The notes under the pieces: generated by a model
The model's input: the letters and a program-made list of their open reading frames with translations, nothing else
The model's database searches: none
What the model was told of the DNA's origin: nothing
Origin: Sipunculus nudus
Lineage: Eukaryota; Annelida; Sipuncula; Golfingiida; Sipunculidae
Reading direction: 5' to 3'
Assembly (NCBI GenBank): GCA_026874595.1
Contig: CM049321.1
Location: 14,713,479 to 14,777,478, forward strand
Length of the DNA stretch: 64,000 bases
Made by a program: the position numbers and the translations under genes
Part shown: in pieces, positions 10,393 through 22,855 of the stretch
Position numbering within the stretch: position 1 is the stretch's first letter
Layout: each line of letters starts with the position of its first letter

Positions 10393-11744
10393 TATCCCCA
10401 GACAATTAATCCCCCTTCCCCCTTTAAGAATAGGCCCTCCATCTTCAGCAGCATATACTGACACTTGGCAAGCTACTATGGTTTCTGCCATCTATCAACA
10501 TGATAAAACAATATTCTTCACCAAATATGGGGGAAAAAACAGTGAATCACTCTTGAGAAAAGAGCATTTATTTATTATACGAAAACAGGAAGATAGGTGG
10601 CGCCACCTGTCTGGTTTACAAGAAAAATATTCCAAGATGGATATACAAACCAAATTTAAGACCAATACCTTGAACCACTCTGGAGATATCAGCAATTTTC
10701 ACCCAAAGCACATGTACAGATGGACGCCACACAAAACCATTCCAGATGGCGCCACCAGTTTAGAGTACAAGATGGAGGAGTCCAAGATCTTTGGATATGC
10801 ACATGTTCAGGCCAATAGGGCAAATCACTCCTCCAAAGAGGGCTTTAATTTATTCTACAAAAAAGGGCAGGTAGGTGACGCCACCTGTCTGGTTTATGAG
10901 AAAACTTTCAAATATGGATGGACATGCCATTTTTCTTACCAATACCTTGAACCAATCAGGAGATATGAGCAATTTTTACTGAATGCAAATGTATGGATGG
11001 ATGCCACACAATTATAATTGCAGATAGCACCACAAGTCTTGGACATAAAATGGAAGTATCCAAGATCAGTGAACATGCACAATTTGAGCCCAATCTGCCC
11101 ATTAATTTTAGACTTATAATGCTCGCTGTACTGTCAAGTTGCAATGATGGGGTATTGACAGGCACGAATCCATGCATCCCTTATTACAATATTTATGATT
11201 TTGTGTGATGTCACCATATATGGCAATATTTAAGGTCAAGGCCACTCTCATGACCCCAATTTAAAAATACATCATCCCATAACCCATGTCTATGTATATG
11301 CATAATATGAAAGAAATCTGTCCATTAGTTTTTGAATTATAATCCTCACATTACTGTTTAGTGGCAATGATGGGGGTTTTAAATGACACAAAACAATAGA
11401 AAGATAAGAGGTGGCTCCACCAGTTTCCGGTACATGACAACACTATCCAGTATCTTCAGTCAACTTGATTTTTGGATCAATCCATGCAAGATTTCTTGAG
11501 ATATTTAAGATTTTGTGTGATTTTCCCCAAAATGGACCTATTCAAGGTCAAGGTCACTCTCCTAGTACAGGTCATGACCCCATTTTAAATAGGCTTTGTC
11601 CTCTCACCAATATCTATGCGATTTCAAGTTTGGTAAAGATCCATAAAATATTTTTTGAGTTATCACGTCAAAACAAAATCTCTGCGGAGGCGACGGCGGC
11701 GTGATCATGCTTAAACCATAGTATACCGACTTTGTCTGGGGATA
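10393..11744. mobile_element. TATCCCC-ended element with GGCGCCACC boxes
   Basis: Starts TATCCCCAGACAA (10393) and ends TTTGTCTGGGGATA (to 11744), a 13-bp inverted pair. The interior has units with a palindromic box, GGTGGCGCCACC at about 10597 and close variants at about 10743, 10874 and 11408, each followed by a (T)GT(C/T)T(G/T)GT-like stretch and ...CAAGATNNNT... text. A 179-codon frame (10478-11017) runs through the units but is only the repeat read in one frame. The second half (11200-11700) matches 14320-15060. Confidence 0.65.
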
Positions 11745-12800
11745 CAATTTTCTAGGTCCAGCTGCGACGATTTTGCCTACCAGACCAACTGGGTTCTTAA
11801 ATTATATTCTTTCACATACCTTGCAGAATATAAGTCACCGTGACATATCAGGTTTCCAAGGAAATTTAACAGGAGCCTCCCCCCCCCCTTCAATCATATT
11901 CAAATTGGAAGGTCCAATTAAAACAAATCATGCATATCTCTCTTGTAGGTTGTTCAAAGCATGTTCTTTCACATAGCTTGCAGAGTGTGGCCTTGTTTCA
12001 TTTGTCCATGAAAACATTACAATGACCTCTATTTACATTAAGAAAGACGTTTCTTGATCCAGTAGTTAAGATTTCTGCCCTGTCTTGAACTTTCTGTGTG
12101 ATTAAAATTAGGTTTTCTGATCACAGCTCAGGTGTTAAAGCAGATTGCCCAGGACTTCCTTGATTTTTTTCAGTTAGACAGTTCAGGGTCGAACATACTG
12201 ATCTCTTTTATGATTCAAAGGAGTTTTGCCATGGACCTCTCTGGATGTCATATTTGAAGGTTCTGGGTCCAACAGTAAGTGTTGTGTCCTGTATGACAAA
12301 CTAGGTGTTCATAATCATGTCTTTTGGTCACTATCTTGAAGAACAAAGGTCACCAGGACCTAATTTTAGGTTGCCAAGGGGATTTACCCAGGACCTCCCT
12401 CGATGTTGAGTTAGAAGTTTCCATAGTTGCGGTTTCAATTTGTGCCCATCTGTCTTTTCAGGGTGTGAAAATAATGTTTTTTCCCTAAATCTAACAGAAT
12501 AAAGGTCACAATTATTTATTTGCCATTTCCAAGGACAATTACTCAGGACCTCCCAAAATGTCATTTTTGGAAGATTCTTGGCAAAATGAATACAATTTGT
12601 GCCCTGACGGACCCACTGGGTGTGCAAAAGCATGTTTTCCACATGTAGCTCTTAAAAGTATATAGTTCAATATGACCTTATTTCAGGTTACCACAGAGAA
12701 TTACCTGCATTACCTCGTTGGATGAACAGTAAAAAGTTTCTAGTACTTATGGTTACACCTTGTGCCCTGTTTATCTCCAAATCGCTTCACTTGGAAGGTC
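11745..12800. repeat. Degenerate tandem repeat, about 160-200 bp units
   Basis: Repeated words AGGTCACC(A/G)(G/T)GAC, AGGTT(G/T)CCA(A/G)GG and CAGGACCTCCC recur near 11840, 12010, 12340, 12510 and 12680. The units are too diverged for an exact period by eye. No coding sequence. Confidence 0.5.
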
Positions 12801-12806
12801 CAAAAA

Positions 12807-13860
12807 CTAGAGGAAACAAGACACCCAGGGGTCACTGTGCTCAGCTGAAGTGACCCTGACGGTGAAAATACTAAAAATATAAAATTATGAGGTCAAAGAG
12901 GAAAAGGTAATATTGGCCATGGTTTGTTATGATTGGTTTGTAACGATGAGTAAGAAATTGTTGCAAATAATATTTTGACCTGACCATTTGTTTCCTAATG
13001 TTGAAACTGGATCATGTGAGCAGTTTGTGAACACAAGATCTCATCTATAACCATGACCACTGGTTTTCTTAATGATAAGTTGTTGACAGGTCAGCAGTTT
13101 ACACATTTGTTCAATGAGATCCTATTTTTTATAATACCAAATTTCTTTTCAATTTTATAAAATGTTGCAATATAAACTACATCCGCAATCCCAGGTGCAA
13201 GGGCATGGTGTGTTGGGGGGGGGGGGGGGGAGAATGGGACTAATATGCAGGATATGAAACTTAATTCAATAGTGCGTATAGGAAGTTGATTCACAATAAC
13301 TTAATATTTAACAAGGCCTAAAGGCCTAAAACGAACCTGTGCAATGGGATACATAACATGCTTGAACATTATTTGAATAGTCCTTGCTTACTTTACAGTA
13401 CATGTGTGACATGTTCATGTAAAATGCAAGAACTAAACATTTTGAACCAGAGTATAAGCACCAATTACACAAACCTCACTCCTGAAATACTGGAATTGAT
13501 GCATACAACACAAAACTGATTGTAGGTGGCACCACCAGTCTTGTGTATGAGAAAGCCAATGAAGATGAATGGACATGCAAAATTTCTGGCAGATACTTAA
13601 AACCACTGTTTAGCTATGGGCGCAGATGCACAAAACCAAAAACAATTGAATGTGGTGACACAAGAATTGTATACAACAAAACCCTTCCAGAGGTATGGAC
13701 CTGCACAAATTCAGGCTGACATGTAAAATCATTCCTAATTAATCAGCAGGGTCATACACTGTGCAAAAATTATTGTAGGTTGCACCACTAGTCTTGTGTA
13801 GACGAAGTTTTCTGAGATGTATAGAGATGTACAATTTCAGGCTGATACATCAAACTTCTC
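12807..13860. repeat. Fragment of ACAAGGGACCC family and GGCACCACC units
   Basis: GAAACAAGACACCCAGGGGTCACTG at 12813-12837 is a diverged copy of the end ACAAGGGACCCATGGGTCAC. A 16-G run lies at 13215-13230. From 13500 to 13860 units with GTAGGTGGCACCACCAGTC and relatives recur. I see no gene. Confidence 0.5.
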
Positions 13861-14145
13861 AGGCAGGTGCACTTGGATGACCAAGCTTAACTGAGGCAGA
13901 CAGTTGCCCCCAAGTGAACAAAAACTAATTTGCAGGTGCAGCAACTGAACTGAGTGAACTCTTGACCAGTATCTGGCTGCACTGAGTGAACACTTGACCT
14001 GTTGCCTAATCTGATACAGTTGGCAGCCTGCCAAAGTTATAAATGGATGCAGACTGAAACTTGGCCTGTTGCCAAATCTGAAACAGTTGGCAGTCTCCAG
14101 GCTATTTATAGATAGACAAAATCTTGGCCTGTTGCCAAAACTGTT
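13861..14145. repeat. AGTGAAC/TTGCC repeat, inverted copy of 62090-62570
   Basis: Short tandem units with GAGTGAAC(T/A)CTTGACC and GGCCTGTTGCCAAATCTG. The same words appear in reverse complement at 62090-62570. Confidence 0.6.
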
Positions 14146-14260
14146 TACATATACTGAAAGACTTTGGCTAAAATGCTTTTTTTCATGCTGGCATTTTAAA
14201 AGATTCTTCATAAAAATGTTTAGAATAACAAGACATTTCTTGGCATTGCAGATACCATAG

Positions 14261-15138
14261 TATCCCCAGATTATTTATCCCCCAGCTTCCAACTTCAGCA
14301 GCATATACTGACACCAGAAGCCATTCTCATAAGAAAGGTCATGATCCCAATTTAAAAATACCTCATCCCATAACCCATATTTATGTATATGCATAAAATA
14401 AAAATATCTGTCCATTAGTTTTTTACTTATAATGCTCACTTTACTGTCAAGGGGCAATGATTGGGTATTTAAAGGCACAAAAACAAGAAAAGGACAAAGG
14501 TGGTGCCACCTGTCTCATGCAAAAGACAAAGCTATTCAAGATCTTCAGTCAGTTTGTTTTTTTTGGATCAATCCATGGAGCCCTTATTGAGATATTTAAG
14601 ATTTTGTGTTAATTTCACAAATTATCGAAATACTCAAGGTCAAGGCCACTCTCATTAATGTAAAGGTCATGATCCAAATTCAAATATACCTCATTCCATT
14701 CCCTTATCTATGTTTATGCATAATATGAAAGAAATCTGTCCATTAGTTTTTGACTTATAATGCTCACAGTACTGTCAAGTGGTAATGATATGGGTATGAA
14801 AGGCATGAAAACAAGAATTCAATAATAGGCGGCACCACCAGTTTTAGGTACATGACAACGCTATCCAAGATATTCAGTCAACTTGAATTTTGGACCATCC
14901 ATGCATGATTTCTTGAGATAGTTAAGACTTTGTGTACCTTTCCACAAAAATGGACCTTTTAAAGTCAAGGTCATTCTCCTAATAAACGTTATGACCCCAC
15001 TTTAAATAGGCTTCATCCTCTCACCCATATCTATGCACATGTCAAATTTGGTAAAGATCTGGGAAATATTTTTATTTATCTGCAGCGGCAGGGGGACCAA
15101 CATAAAACCATAGTATCCCCTGACTTTGTCTGTAGATA
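14261..15138. mobile_element. Second TATCCCC-ended element
   Basis: Starts TATCCCCAGA (14261), preceded by ATTTCTTGGCATTGCAG as in the 10393 element, and ends GACTTTGTCTGTAGATA. The body (GGTGGTGCCACC near 14500, GGCGGCACCACC near 14829, and the CTCATCCCATAACCCAT stretch) is a shorter relative of 10393-11744. No coding capacity. Confidence 0.6.
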
Positions 15139-15639
15139 CAATAACAGATGCCAATCAAAAGCAAGATCAGAATACAGATATATTGTTTTCATGAATTTAT
15201 TGTACACATAAGTTGGATGTGGACACAAATTATTTGTATCCTGTACAGCTTAAATAAATCTAGAAGCTTTGTTTACCAAAGTATCTCACAGTCCTTTCTT
15301 TGTTAAATGTCCAATAATTCTGGCAAAAATCCTTATAGTAAACTTGAACCTAAGAATAATTTTGGTGCAATGTAACAGAATTGGAAACAACAGTTTTGCA
15401 GAAGAAGACAATTGGAGCCCTCAGTTTTATATAGGCTCACCAGGATACAAGACCAACTTCAGTTTTCTATGACTCTACCAAAAGTTAAAGAACTCCATCT
15501 GTTCTTATACAACTGAGAGAACACTACCCTAGGATAATTCCTGTGAAAAATTAAACCATACTGCTTGACAGTTTCATCATGAAACATTTTCTAATGTAGA
15601 AGCTGAAAGGGGCTAAAATTACATGATTTTTCTCTAAAA
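15139..15639. other. No gene seen
   Basis: AT-rich. A 67-codon frame at 15269-15472 has no recognisable domain and I do not support it as a gene. Confidence 0.4.
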
Positions 15640-16320
15640 AAAACAGGCAAATGTAGGTGGTGCCACAAAAACCTCAATTTCAAATATGAGTCATGTGACC
15701 AACATTAGTACAAAACTTGGGGATGCAAGCTTCTTTCATTTCTGAGACTGTTATGTTAATATGCTTACTAGGCTTAATAACTAAGTAACTCCGCCAAAAT
15801 TCATCAAACCCAAACCATTTGAACAAACTTGAGAGAGGTCTTCTCTGGGATCACTTCTGTCAAATATTGAACAGTTAGGCTGAATGATTTGGAGAAGATT
15901 TTTAAAGGATTTTTTTAGGTATTTCCCCATAAAATGTAAGTTGATGCAGGTAGCGCCTCTAAAAGCTCAATCTCACAACATTGACATGTGGCTGATTTTT
16001 TGCATAAAATTTGGTGATGCTAGCTCCTTCTCTATCTTAGGAATTATAGGTTAATTTCCTGATGACCAATGACCCCCCCCAAAAAAAGATTGATGCAGAT
16101 GGCACCACCAATACCTCAATTTCAAATATGACTCATGTGACCTCATTTGCATAAAATTTGGTGATGCTAGCTTCTGCCATTTTTGAGATAGTATGGGTTA
16201 ATGTATAGATGAAGGCCGACAGACGACGGACCACGCAACACCATCACATAAGCTCAAAGGTTCGCTAAAAATGGACAGACAGACTGGTAGACAAACAAAG
16301 CTGATCACTTTATCTCCTAT
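15640..16320. repeat. Dispersed repeat, inverted relative of 60255-61990
   Basis: Ends near 16270 with GACGGACCACGCAACACC and CATAAGCTCA, the reverse complement of the start of the 60255 repeat (TGAGCTTATGCGATGGTGT). Contains GGTGGTGCCAC and GATGGCACCACC boxes about 440 bp apart. Confidence 0.6.
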
Positions 16321-16439
16321 TCAGCTGACTCAGTAAAATAATATATGTTCAGTAGATCTTAATTTTTTTTATTATGCTAATTTTGTTTTATTTAATTTAT
16401 TTTATTCATTTGCAAAAAAAATAATGTCTCCAGTTCACA

Positions 16440-16799
16440 GGTGCAAGGACTCAAAATGGGGGGGGGGGGGAGATGGTGGGAGTTACAACACCTCTGCCTG
16501 CATACATGTACAGGATAAGAAGTTAAATGCAACAGTGCTTACATGAAAAGAATTCATAATTATTATACATTTAAGAGTTTCTAAATTTTATACATTTGCA
16601 ATATAACATATATATCTGAATATTTATTCACAATTCTAAATTACATCAACATTTACCCCTAATTTGATCAGATAACATCACATTAGTCATTAAAGGTATG
16701 CACACAGATGTTTCATTTTTTACCAGAAAAATATATTTTTATGAATTTCCAAAATAATAAATATTCAAAAATAACACTTGATTCAGAATTCAAGTCAGA
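16440..16799. other. Poly-G tract and AT-rich spacer
   Basis: A 13-base G run near 16459-16471, followed by AT-rich sequence with no gene. Confidence 0.4.
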
Positions 16800-17191
16800 G
16801 TCGATAAAGCTTATGAATTTCATGGACATGTTGGGCTATTATAAAGGAATGTAATGTAATATGTGAGTAAATGATAAATGAAATTACCTGACTGATGGAT
16901 TAAGAGAGTCAAATATAGTAGTTTATTTTTTATTTATTTAGGAGGGATTGAAAACTGTGATATATTTGAGCAAATATGAATGCAATGACAGCAGTAATAA
17001 GCAGTAGTAGAATGATGATAAGGCTATTTGTTGAAGGATCTAAAGTGTATGGTAGTCTGCAAGCTTTCAATTTGACAGATATGATGTTAAGATTAACTAT
17101 GCTGATGAAGTGATTTATGAATTTGTGACTGTATGACACAATATCTCTTTAGTCTTGACAAGGTACATTATTGTGATGCCCACTATGTCTA
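16800..17191. repeat. Snap-back family repeat, first part
   Basis: Matches 54185-54415 directly and 54881-55270 in reverse complement. It is interrupted after CACTATGTCTA by the element at 17192 and resumes at 19384. Its own 5' end (ACAAGGGACCC...) is missing. Confidence 0.8.
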
Positions 17192-19383
17192 CCGTAAATC
17201 CTGTTTTTATCGCCACGGCCTTAAAAACAAACTCAAAATCGAAAATCTCGATTTTTTTTCTGAACTCGGGATGCGGCCATAAATAGATGGTTTATCGTCA
17301 CTCTCTCCCGGACATGGCGCTCCTTTGGGCGATAATAGGAGATCAAGCACACCACAGAGGAAATACTCTTTGTAGTCACAGATTTATTGTATAAAATTGT
17401 ATAGTCTAAATGTTCATATAAAATATAATAATTATATGCAATCAACTGAACAATAACAATAAAAACTGAACAATTACAACACTTATAACGAGATTAAAAT
17501 GAATGGGATTATTCATGGTGAGGACTAGTGGTGACGTCTGTTGGAAAAAATCGGTATTACCGGTCATATTTTTTACGGAGCCGGATTGCCTTGGAATCTA
17601 TGTTGTTTATAAATTAAAAGAATCCAGAAAATCAAAATATATAATTTAGAACACCATAAAATCTTTATAAAAGTTCAAATTTAGCAGGTTACTTACTGAC
17701 ATTTTTTTAAAGTCTGATACATGTACCTCAAAATTGAATAGCCCATCTTTTTTTCGCCCCAATGTTTCTGGAAAACTTTTATCCTTGAATGCGTATAGCC
17801 CGGTCATTTACTTGTTTAATTTTTTTTTTCAATACAATCACGGATATATTGTATGAATGGAAATACTGTTAGAGGGGAAACCCACTTGTAGATATAAACG
17901 GTAGAACATGTCACTACAGCCAATGGAATTTGGTGAATATACAGATTTTACATGCCGTGCCGTATTCTTGTTTGCTACCGATTTTTCAATATATTTTGGA
18001 TAGAAATATTCTGCTGATCCATTTAAAGTCACTGTATATTTTAATTCTAAAAGTAATATTTTGAAATCTTAATCTATGATGAGAATTCCATTTCTTGAAT
18101 TACTCGGAAGATTCGAATCATACCGGTAACTACGGTATTATCATCGTCACATCGTTCGTTGACATCGCTCCATGTCACAATTTGCTGATGCGTTTGAAAA
18201 CATCGCTGGTCAACTTAACTAAATATCAAAATAACTGAAGTTACCTTATCGAGATACGCACGTATAGCAAACATGACGCGTGAAAACGAGTGATTTTAAA
18301 GTGAAATTAAAATGGCCGGTCGCGGTCGAGGTAAGGAAGTTTTTTTCCTCAAGAAAGTTTCCGCGTGGGTGCCATCTTGTCAAGGTAGCGTTCGCGCAAG
18401 GCACACTGGGACGGAATAGGTGGCTGTTCTGTTTACCACCCACCGCGTACAGCCGTTCAAAATATTCTTAGCAGAACACCAGGGCGGTTCAGCACATGGC
18501 GGCACTCATACTTGATTTTAAAACGTTCCTCAGCCATTTTGCGACTCTTTACGATGTCAGCTTTTTATTCATTTTACTTTCTAAACAAATAATCGTTGCT
18601 AAATAATGCTGCAAATGGGTTTAAAGTAGGCATTTATTTCAATGTTGCTTGACCATGCCCAACGAAGTGGGTCGCTGTGTTACAGCAGGGGTGTTTTAAA
18701 CGTATTATTTGGTGACAATTACCAAGATTTTTTATAACAAGTAATATATCGCACGAAAGATATACATGTCAAGGTTCTACATATAAATTTTTATATGTAT
18801 ACCACGAGCCGTGATTAAGTTCCTGCAGGTTGAAAATCTGACAGTTTCAGCAGTCTTAGCCATCATGTCGCCCCCTGAACGCTACTGCGTGATGGTGCGT
18901 AATAGTGGATAGTATTCAGGTTTTTTGCTTCAATAAATGTACATAAAAACCTCAATTCAGTGTACATACTATGGTCTTTGACAATTGCACGTACATGCAA
19001 AGAAGCATTTTGATGCACAGAAGAATCGTTTTGCGTAACCACCATTCACACGAAACGATCGTTGGGGAATCTTTCTTTTTCTGATAAATGCCTGCCAATC
19101 CATGTGCAAAAGTCGTTAGTAACATACAGATATTTTGTCCCTATCTCGAGTGTTTAATATATATTAAATAAACGTAATCTGGCAACATATTTAAGCTCTG
19201 TAATTAATACTTTTTTATTCTAGACTTCATTAAAGCAGCTATGTCATGATTTATTTTGCTACGTGTCGGAGTCGGGGTGCGGCCTTTAAGGGGGGTCATG
19301 GGTATTTGGACCTTAGTGGGAGCTCCTTTAAGAGACCTTGAAAACTCAGGGTGCGGCTATAAATGGACGAGCAAGATTTACGG
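17192..19383. mobile_element. TA-flanked TIR element of CCGTAAA family
   Basis: Ends CCGTAAATC(C/T)TG are inverted. The flanks are TA on both sides (17190-17191 and 19384-19385). The paralogous copy at 54841-54900 preserves the empty site with a single TA, which proves a 2.19-kb insertion with a TA duplication, as in Tc1/mariner/pogo-type elements. A subterminal AACTC(G/A)GG(A/G)TGCGGC(C/T)ATAAAT occurs near both ends. There is no transposase frame. A CpG-rich block at 18090-18545 looks promoter-like. Confidence 0.85.
18090..18545 (+). promoter_or_regulatory. CpG-rich, promoter-like block inside TIR element
   Basis: CpG is much denser than in the surrounding DNA. YY1-like words are GCCATCTTG (18371-18379), the reverse complement of ATGGCGGC (18496-18503) and GCCATTTTG (18533-18541). 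Within it AAAATGGCCGGTCGC, at 18310 on, is followed by CGAG|GTAAGG, a good donor, so 18312-18330 could be a 19-nt first coding exon (Met-Ala-Gly-Arg-Gly-Arg). No downstream exon was found. It could equally be a captured promoter fragment or chance. Confidence 0.35.
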
Positions 19384-20165
19384 TACATATTACACAATAT
19401 TGACATAATTTCTGGCATGTACATAGGTACCTATGGACGAATAGTTATACAAAATATTAAAGTATGAATATATCTGATTCATCTTGTTCTTGCTTACTGA
19501 GGCTGACTTTGGGATGGGGTTCGGAGAAGGGAAGAGTGAAGGCAGCACGAAGGTGGATGTAGAAATATTCTATTGTAATGTTTTTCATTTATATAAGAAT
19601 ATGAAAAGCTAAGAGGAAAGGGGCCCTCTTACTTGGTTATAGTAAAGTTCTAAATATATGATTGCAAACTTATACTCTGACAAGACTGTCATGAAGAAAA
19701 ACAGTAAAAGTTTTGAGATTCTGTGATGCATATGAAAATTTACAGATGGACAGGCAAGTGGACAGAATGGACTAATACCTTTATTTCACTTTCAAGGGAA
19801 TATTGCATTTAAGTTTATATATAATCCTATTTTTTTAAGCATATCCACTTTTTCCATTAAGAAGTTTTTATCTGAATCATTTTTTTTATTTACAGGTTTT
19901 ATAAATTTTTAATAAAAAAAACCTGAAAACAAGTTAAAATATTAGAATTGTTGCAAAAGTTGCAATCATTATATATACAGAGTAAAAAACTGACACTATA
20001 AGTTAAAATATAAGAATTGTTGCAAAAGTTGCAATCATCATATATCCAGTGTAGCTCATATTGGGTCATATTATGCATACACATATATTTTATTATTTAT
20101 AAATCATAAATGTTTAAACTGAATTTAAAAGAAAATAATGCCACAACATGGCATCTACAAGAATA
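19384..20165. repeat. Snap-back family repeat, second part
   Basis: Continuation of 16800-17191 after the insertion. Matches 54418-54880 in reverse complement and 49180-49720 directly (words GCTAAGAGGAAAGGGGCCC and ACAGATGGACAGGCAAG). Near 19925-20045 a 50-bp unit with AGAATTGTTGCAAAAGTTGC is tandemly doubled. No gene. Confidence 0.8.
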
Positions 20166-20799
20166 TTCCTTGAATCACTATTAAAAAGTTTTGCACATTG
20201 GAGTTTTCAGTACATGCTTAATTTTATTCACCAAAATAAAATAAAAGATTCAGTAAATTTGATAAAACAATTTGATAAAGATCTTTTCAAATAAAGAATA
20301 CACACTGTTGGTTGAATGAGGGACAAAGAATATCATTGTGCTAATTACTATCCCAGTTTTAATTTATTACTGGAATTAATAGTCAATTTCACACCTGGTG
20401 AAGTATTTACTCCTCTGGAGTAAGGAATTACTTATCTCATGAACATCCACACTTTCATAGCAATACACCACTTTGTGGACACAATAAAATGTACACTTTA
20501 ATCATTGTAACCCTGGTGGTACAATACAAAATCTAAAATGTAGCATAGCCTAGAATAAGAATGAATCAAATACAGAAAATAATAACATTCATCTAGTTTA
20601 TGCACCATCTGGGGGGGGGGGGGGAGTGCAGGGTAGAGGGGAAGCCTGCTGGTAGTGCCCAAGCTGACCCAAGGCAAGCTGCCTGGGGTAGGTTACATAA
20701 TGCAAGTGAAGGCTGTACTACTAGGTGGGCTAGATGTAAACAACACTTGACATGGTGTATGAAAACATGAATAAAAGCTATTCTTTCCAATCAATTTCT

Positions 20800-22170
20800 T
20801 TGAAATTTCAGATTTTAAAAGATTAAATCCTTATGTATATATGCTGTGAAAATTAAATCAACAGTGCCAAAGTTGGACAAAATTTAAGGTATTGATTTTT
20901 TATTTATGCTAATAACTTGAAAAATTTGCAAAATTCAGATCTAATTTTGGGTAAACAATTGAATCTTGATTAAATAAAGTTATATTCCTTGGGACATCTA
21001 AAATTATGCCAACAGCCTGGGGAGCATAGAGATGTGCACTAAATGACCTACAGTCATCAAAGTGGACTGCTTGACAATATAAGGGAATACAACAAAAGCC
21101 TCCAAAAAAATTCAATAACTAGCCTAATTTTGCAGCTTTTATTTTCAAATTTCAGATTTTAACAGATTGAATCCTTATGTAAACATGCTGTGAAAATTAA
21201 ATCCACAGTACTTAGGCCAAAATGAAAAAAAGGTATGGTTCTCAGGCACTTTTTTTCATAAATCAATGCGGGCGGGCGCTTTTTTATATATTAAATATTT
21301 TGGTATGTTTCGATAAAAATGTCAAATGATAAGGGAAAAGCATGAAAATAACAGTTTTATTTTACTAAATAAGTAAAAGCACTACAAAACAAAGGAAATT
21401 GTATGGTTTTATCTTCTTGAAAGAAATGTCGGAGAGGCAGCAGCTCAAAAATGGAAAGTTTTTATTGAAAATTAAAATAAAAATTTTTGATGCGGGGGTT
21501 TAAAATTGATGCGGGCGGTGCCTGAGAACCATACCTTTAATTTTTTTTGGCCTTACAGGAAAAAACTTGCCGTGGCCAAAGTTGGGCAAATTTAAGGTAC
21601 CAATTTTATATTTTTGCCAATATTTAAAAAATTTAACAGATTTTGATCTAATTTTTGGTATACAATTAAATTTTGATTAATTAAAGTTGTATTACTGGAA
21701 AAAAATCCCTACCTTTAACACTTTTGGTCTAAAGTGACCAAATATCTTCCTGATTTTTTTACAAAGTCCATTATGTTTGGGCCCATAACTTTTTTAAATT
21801 ATAAAATACTGACTTAATATCTGGCATGTACATAGAAACTATATAGAGGAATATTTATGGTAAATATGAAGAAAACCAGATGAGTGGTTTTGATATTAGG
21901 CAGTCCTGAAGAGTGAAAATAGATTTCTAATAAAAAATTTAGGTTTTTCCTTAATATCTCGAAGGGATGAAGTCCTATTGACCCACTTTTCGGCATGGTA
22001 GGAGATTTTGGGGACATCTAACTGTATGCCGAATTTCAGATTCGTAGGTCCAACGGTGTCGAAACGTTCCAGTCTTACAGCGGACATCCGGACAGATGGA
22101 CGGACGGACAGACAGACGGACGGATGACGGACAATGGACCACGACTATAGCTCAGATGACTTATAGTCAG
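20800..22170. repeat. Dispersed repeat (GACTTATAGTC family), two partial copies
   Basis: Words such as TGTGAAAATTAAATC(C)ACAG, TTGATTAATTAAAGTT and the ending GATGACTTATAGTCAGCTGAG recur at 34010-34750 (inverted), 46600-49070 and 56000-57950. It is split by the MITE 21215-21552. It ends with GGACGGAC runs and a near-palindrome around ATGACTTATAGTCAG. No coding capacity. Confidence 0.8.
21215..21552. mobile_element. MITE, PIF/Harbinger-like (338 bp, TTA duplication)
   Basis: Ends GGCCAAAA...TTTTGGCC, with a longer inner inverted repeat AAAGGTATGGTTCTCAGGCA on both sides. Flanks are TTA (21212-21214 and 21553-21555). Homologous repeats at 46820 and 48758 read CAGTACTTACAGG without the insertion. 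A 3-bp TTA/TAA duplication is typical of PIF/Harbinger. No frame. Confidence 0.85.
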
Positions 22171-22189
22171 CTGAGCTAAAAATTATATC

Positions 22190-22640
22190 CCTGAGGAAAA
22201 AAGTCTCTAGCTTCAACAATCATCATGCTGAATGAGTTAATATCATTCATGATTTTTACAAAGTGCATTTTCTTTAACTAACTTTCAATAACTTTCACAA
22301 ATTATATAATACTGACCTCATTTCAGGAACTTTACTGGGGAATATTTATGGTAAATATGAAGAAAAACAGGAGTGGTTTTGATATAAGGCAGTCCTGAAG
22401 TGGGGTAATAGTTCTTTTATGGAAAACTGAAGTTTTTCCTTTTTTCTGAAAGGAATGAAGTCACAGGAGCCCAGTTTTTGGGTTGGAAGGAGATCTTTAG
22501 GACATCTGACAGGATGTCAATTTTTTGGATTTATAGGTCCAACGATTTCAATACATGTCCTGTTAATATACAGCTAGACAGTCGAACCAGGCACAATGGA
22601 CCATAACTATAGCTCATATGACTTATAGTCAGCTGAGCTT
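22190..22640. repeat. Another copy of the GACTTATAGTC family
   Basis: Ends ATAGCTCATATGACTTATAG then TCAGCTGAGCTTA like its neighbour. Diverged internally. No gene. Confidence 0.7.
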
Positions 22641-22855
22641 ATTACGCAATAGGGCAGGTCCATGAAAATGGGACATAAACATTAAAATTTCATTTTCCTT
22701 TTCAATTCAAGTCTTTTACAGATTCTTAAAAGTTTAATAACACAAAAAGGTGTGGTTAAAAAAAGTTCTCACTTAAAATCCTCTTTTTGTGCATTAAAAG
22801 CTTCAAATAAATATAATCATTTACAAATTTTAAAATTAATTAATAATAATAATAT

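Noticed and set aside
10478-11017. A 179-codon open frame
   Set aside because: It reads through tandem GGCGCCACC-box units. The frame is a by-product of the repeat and has no domain.
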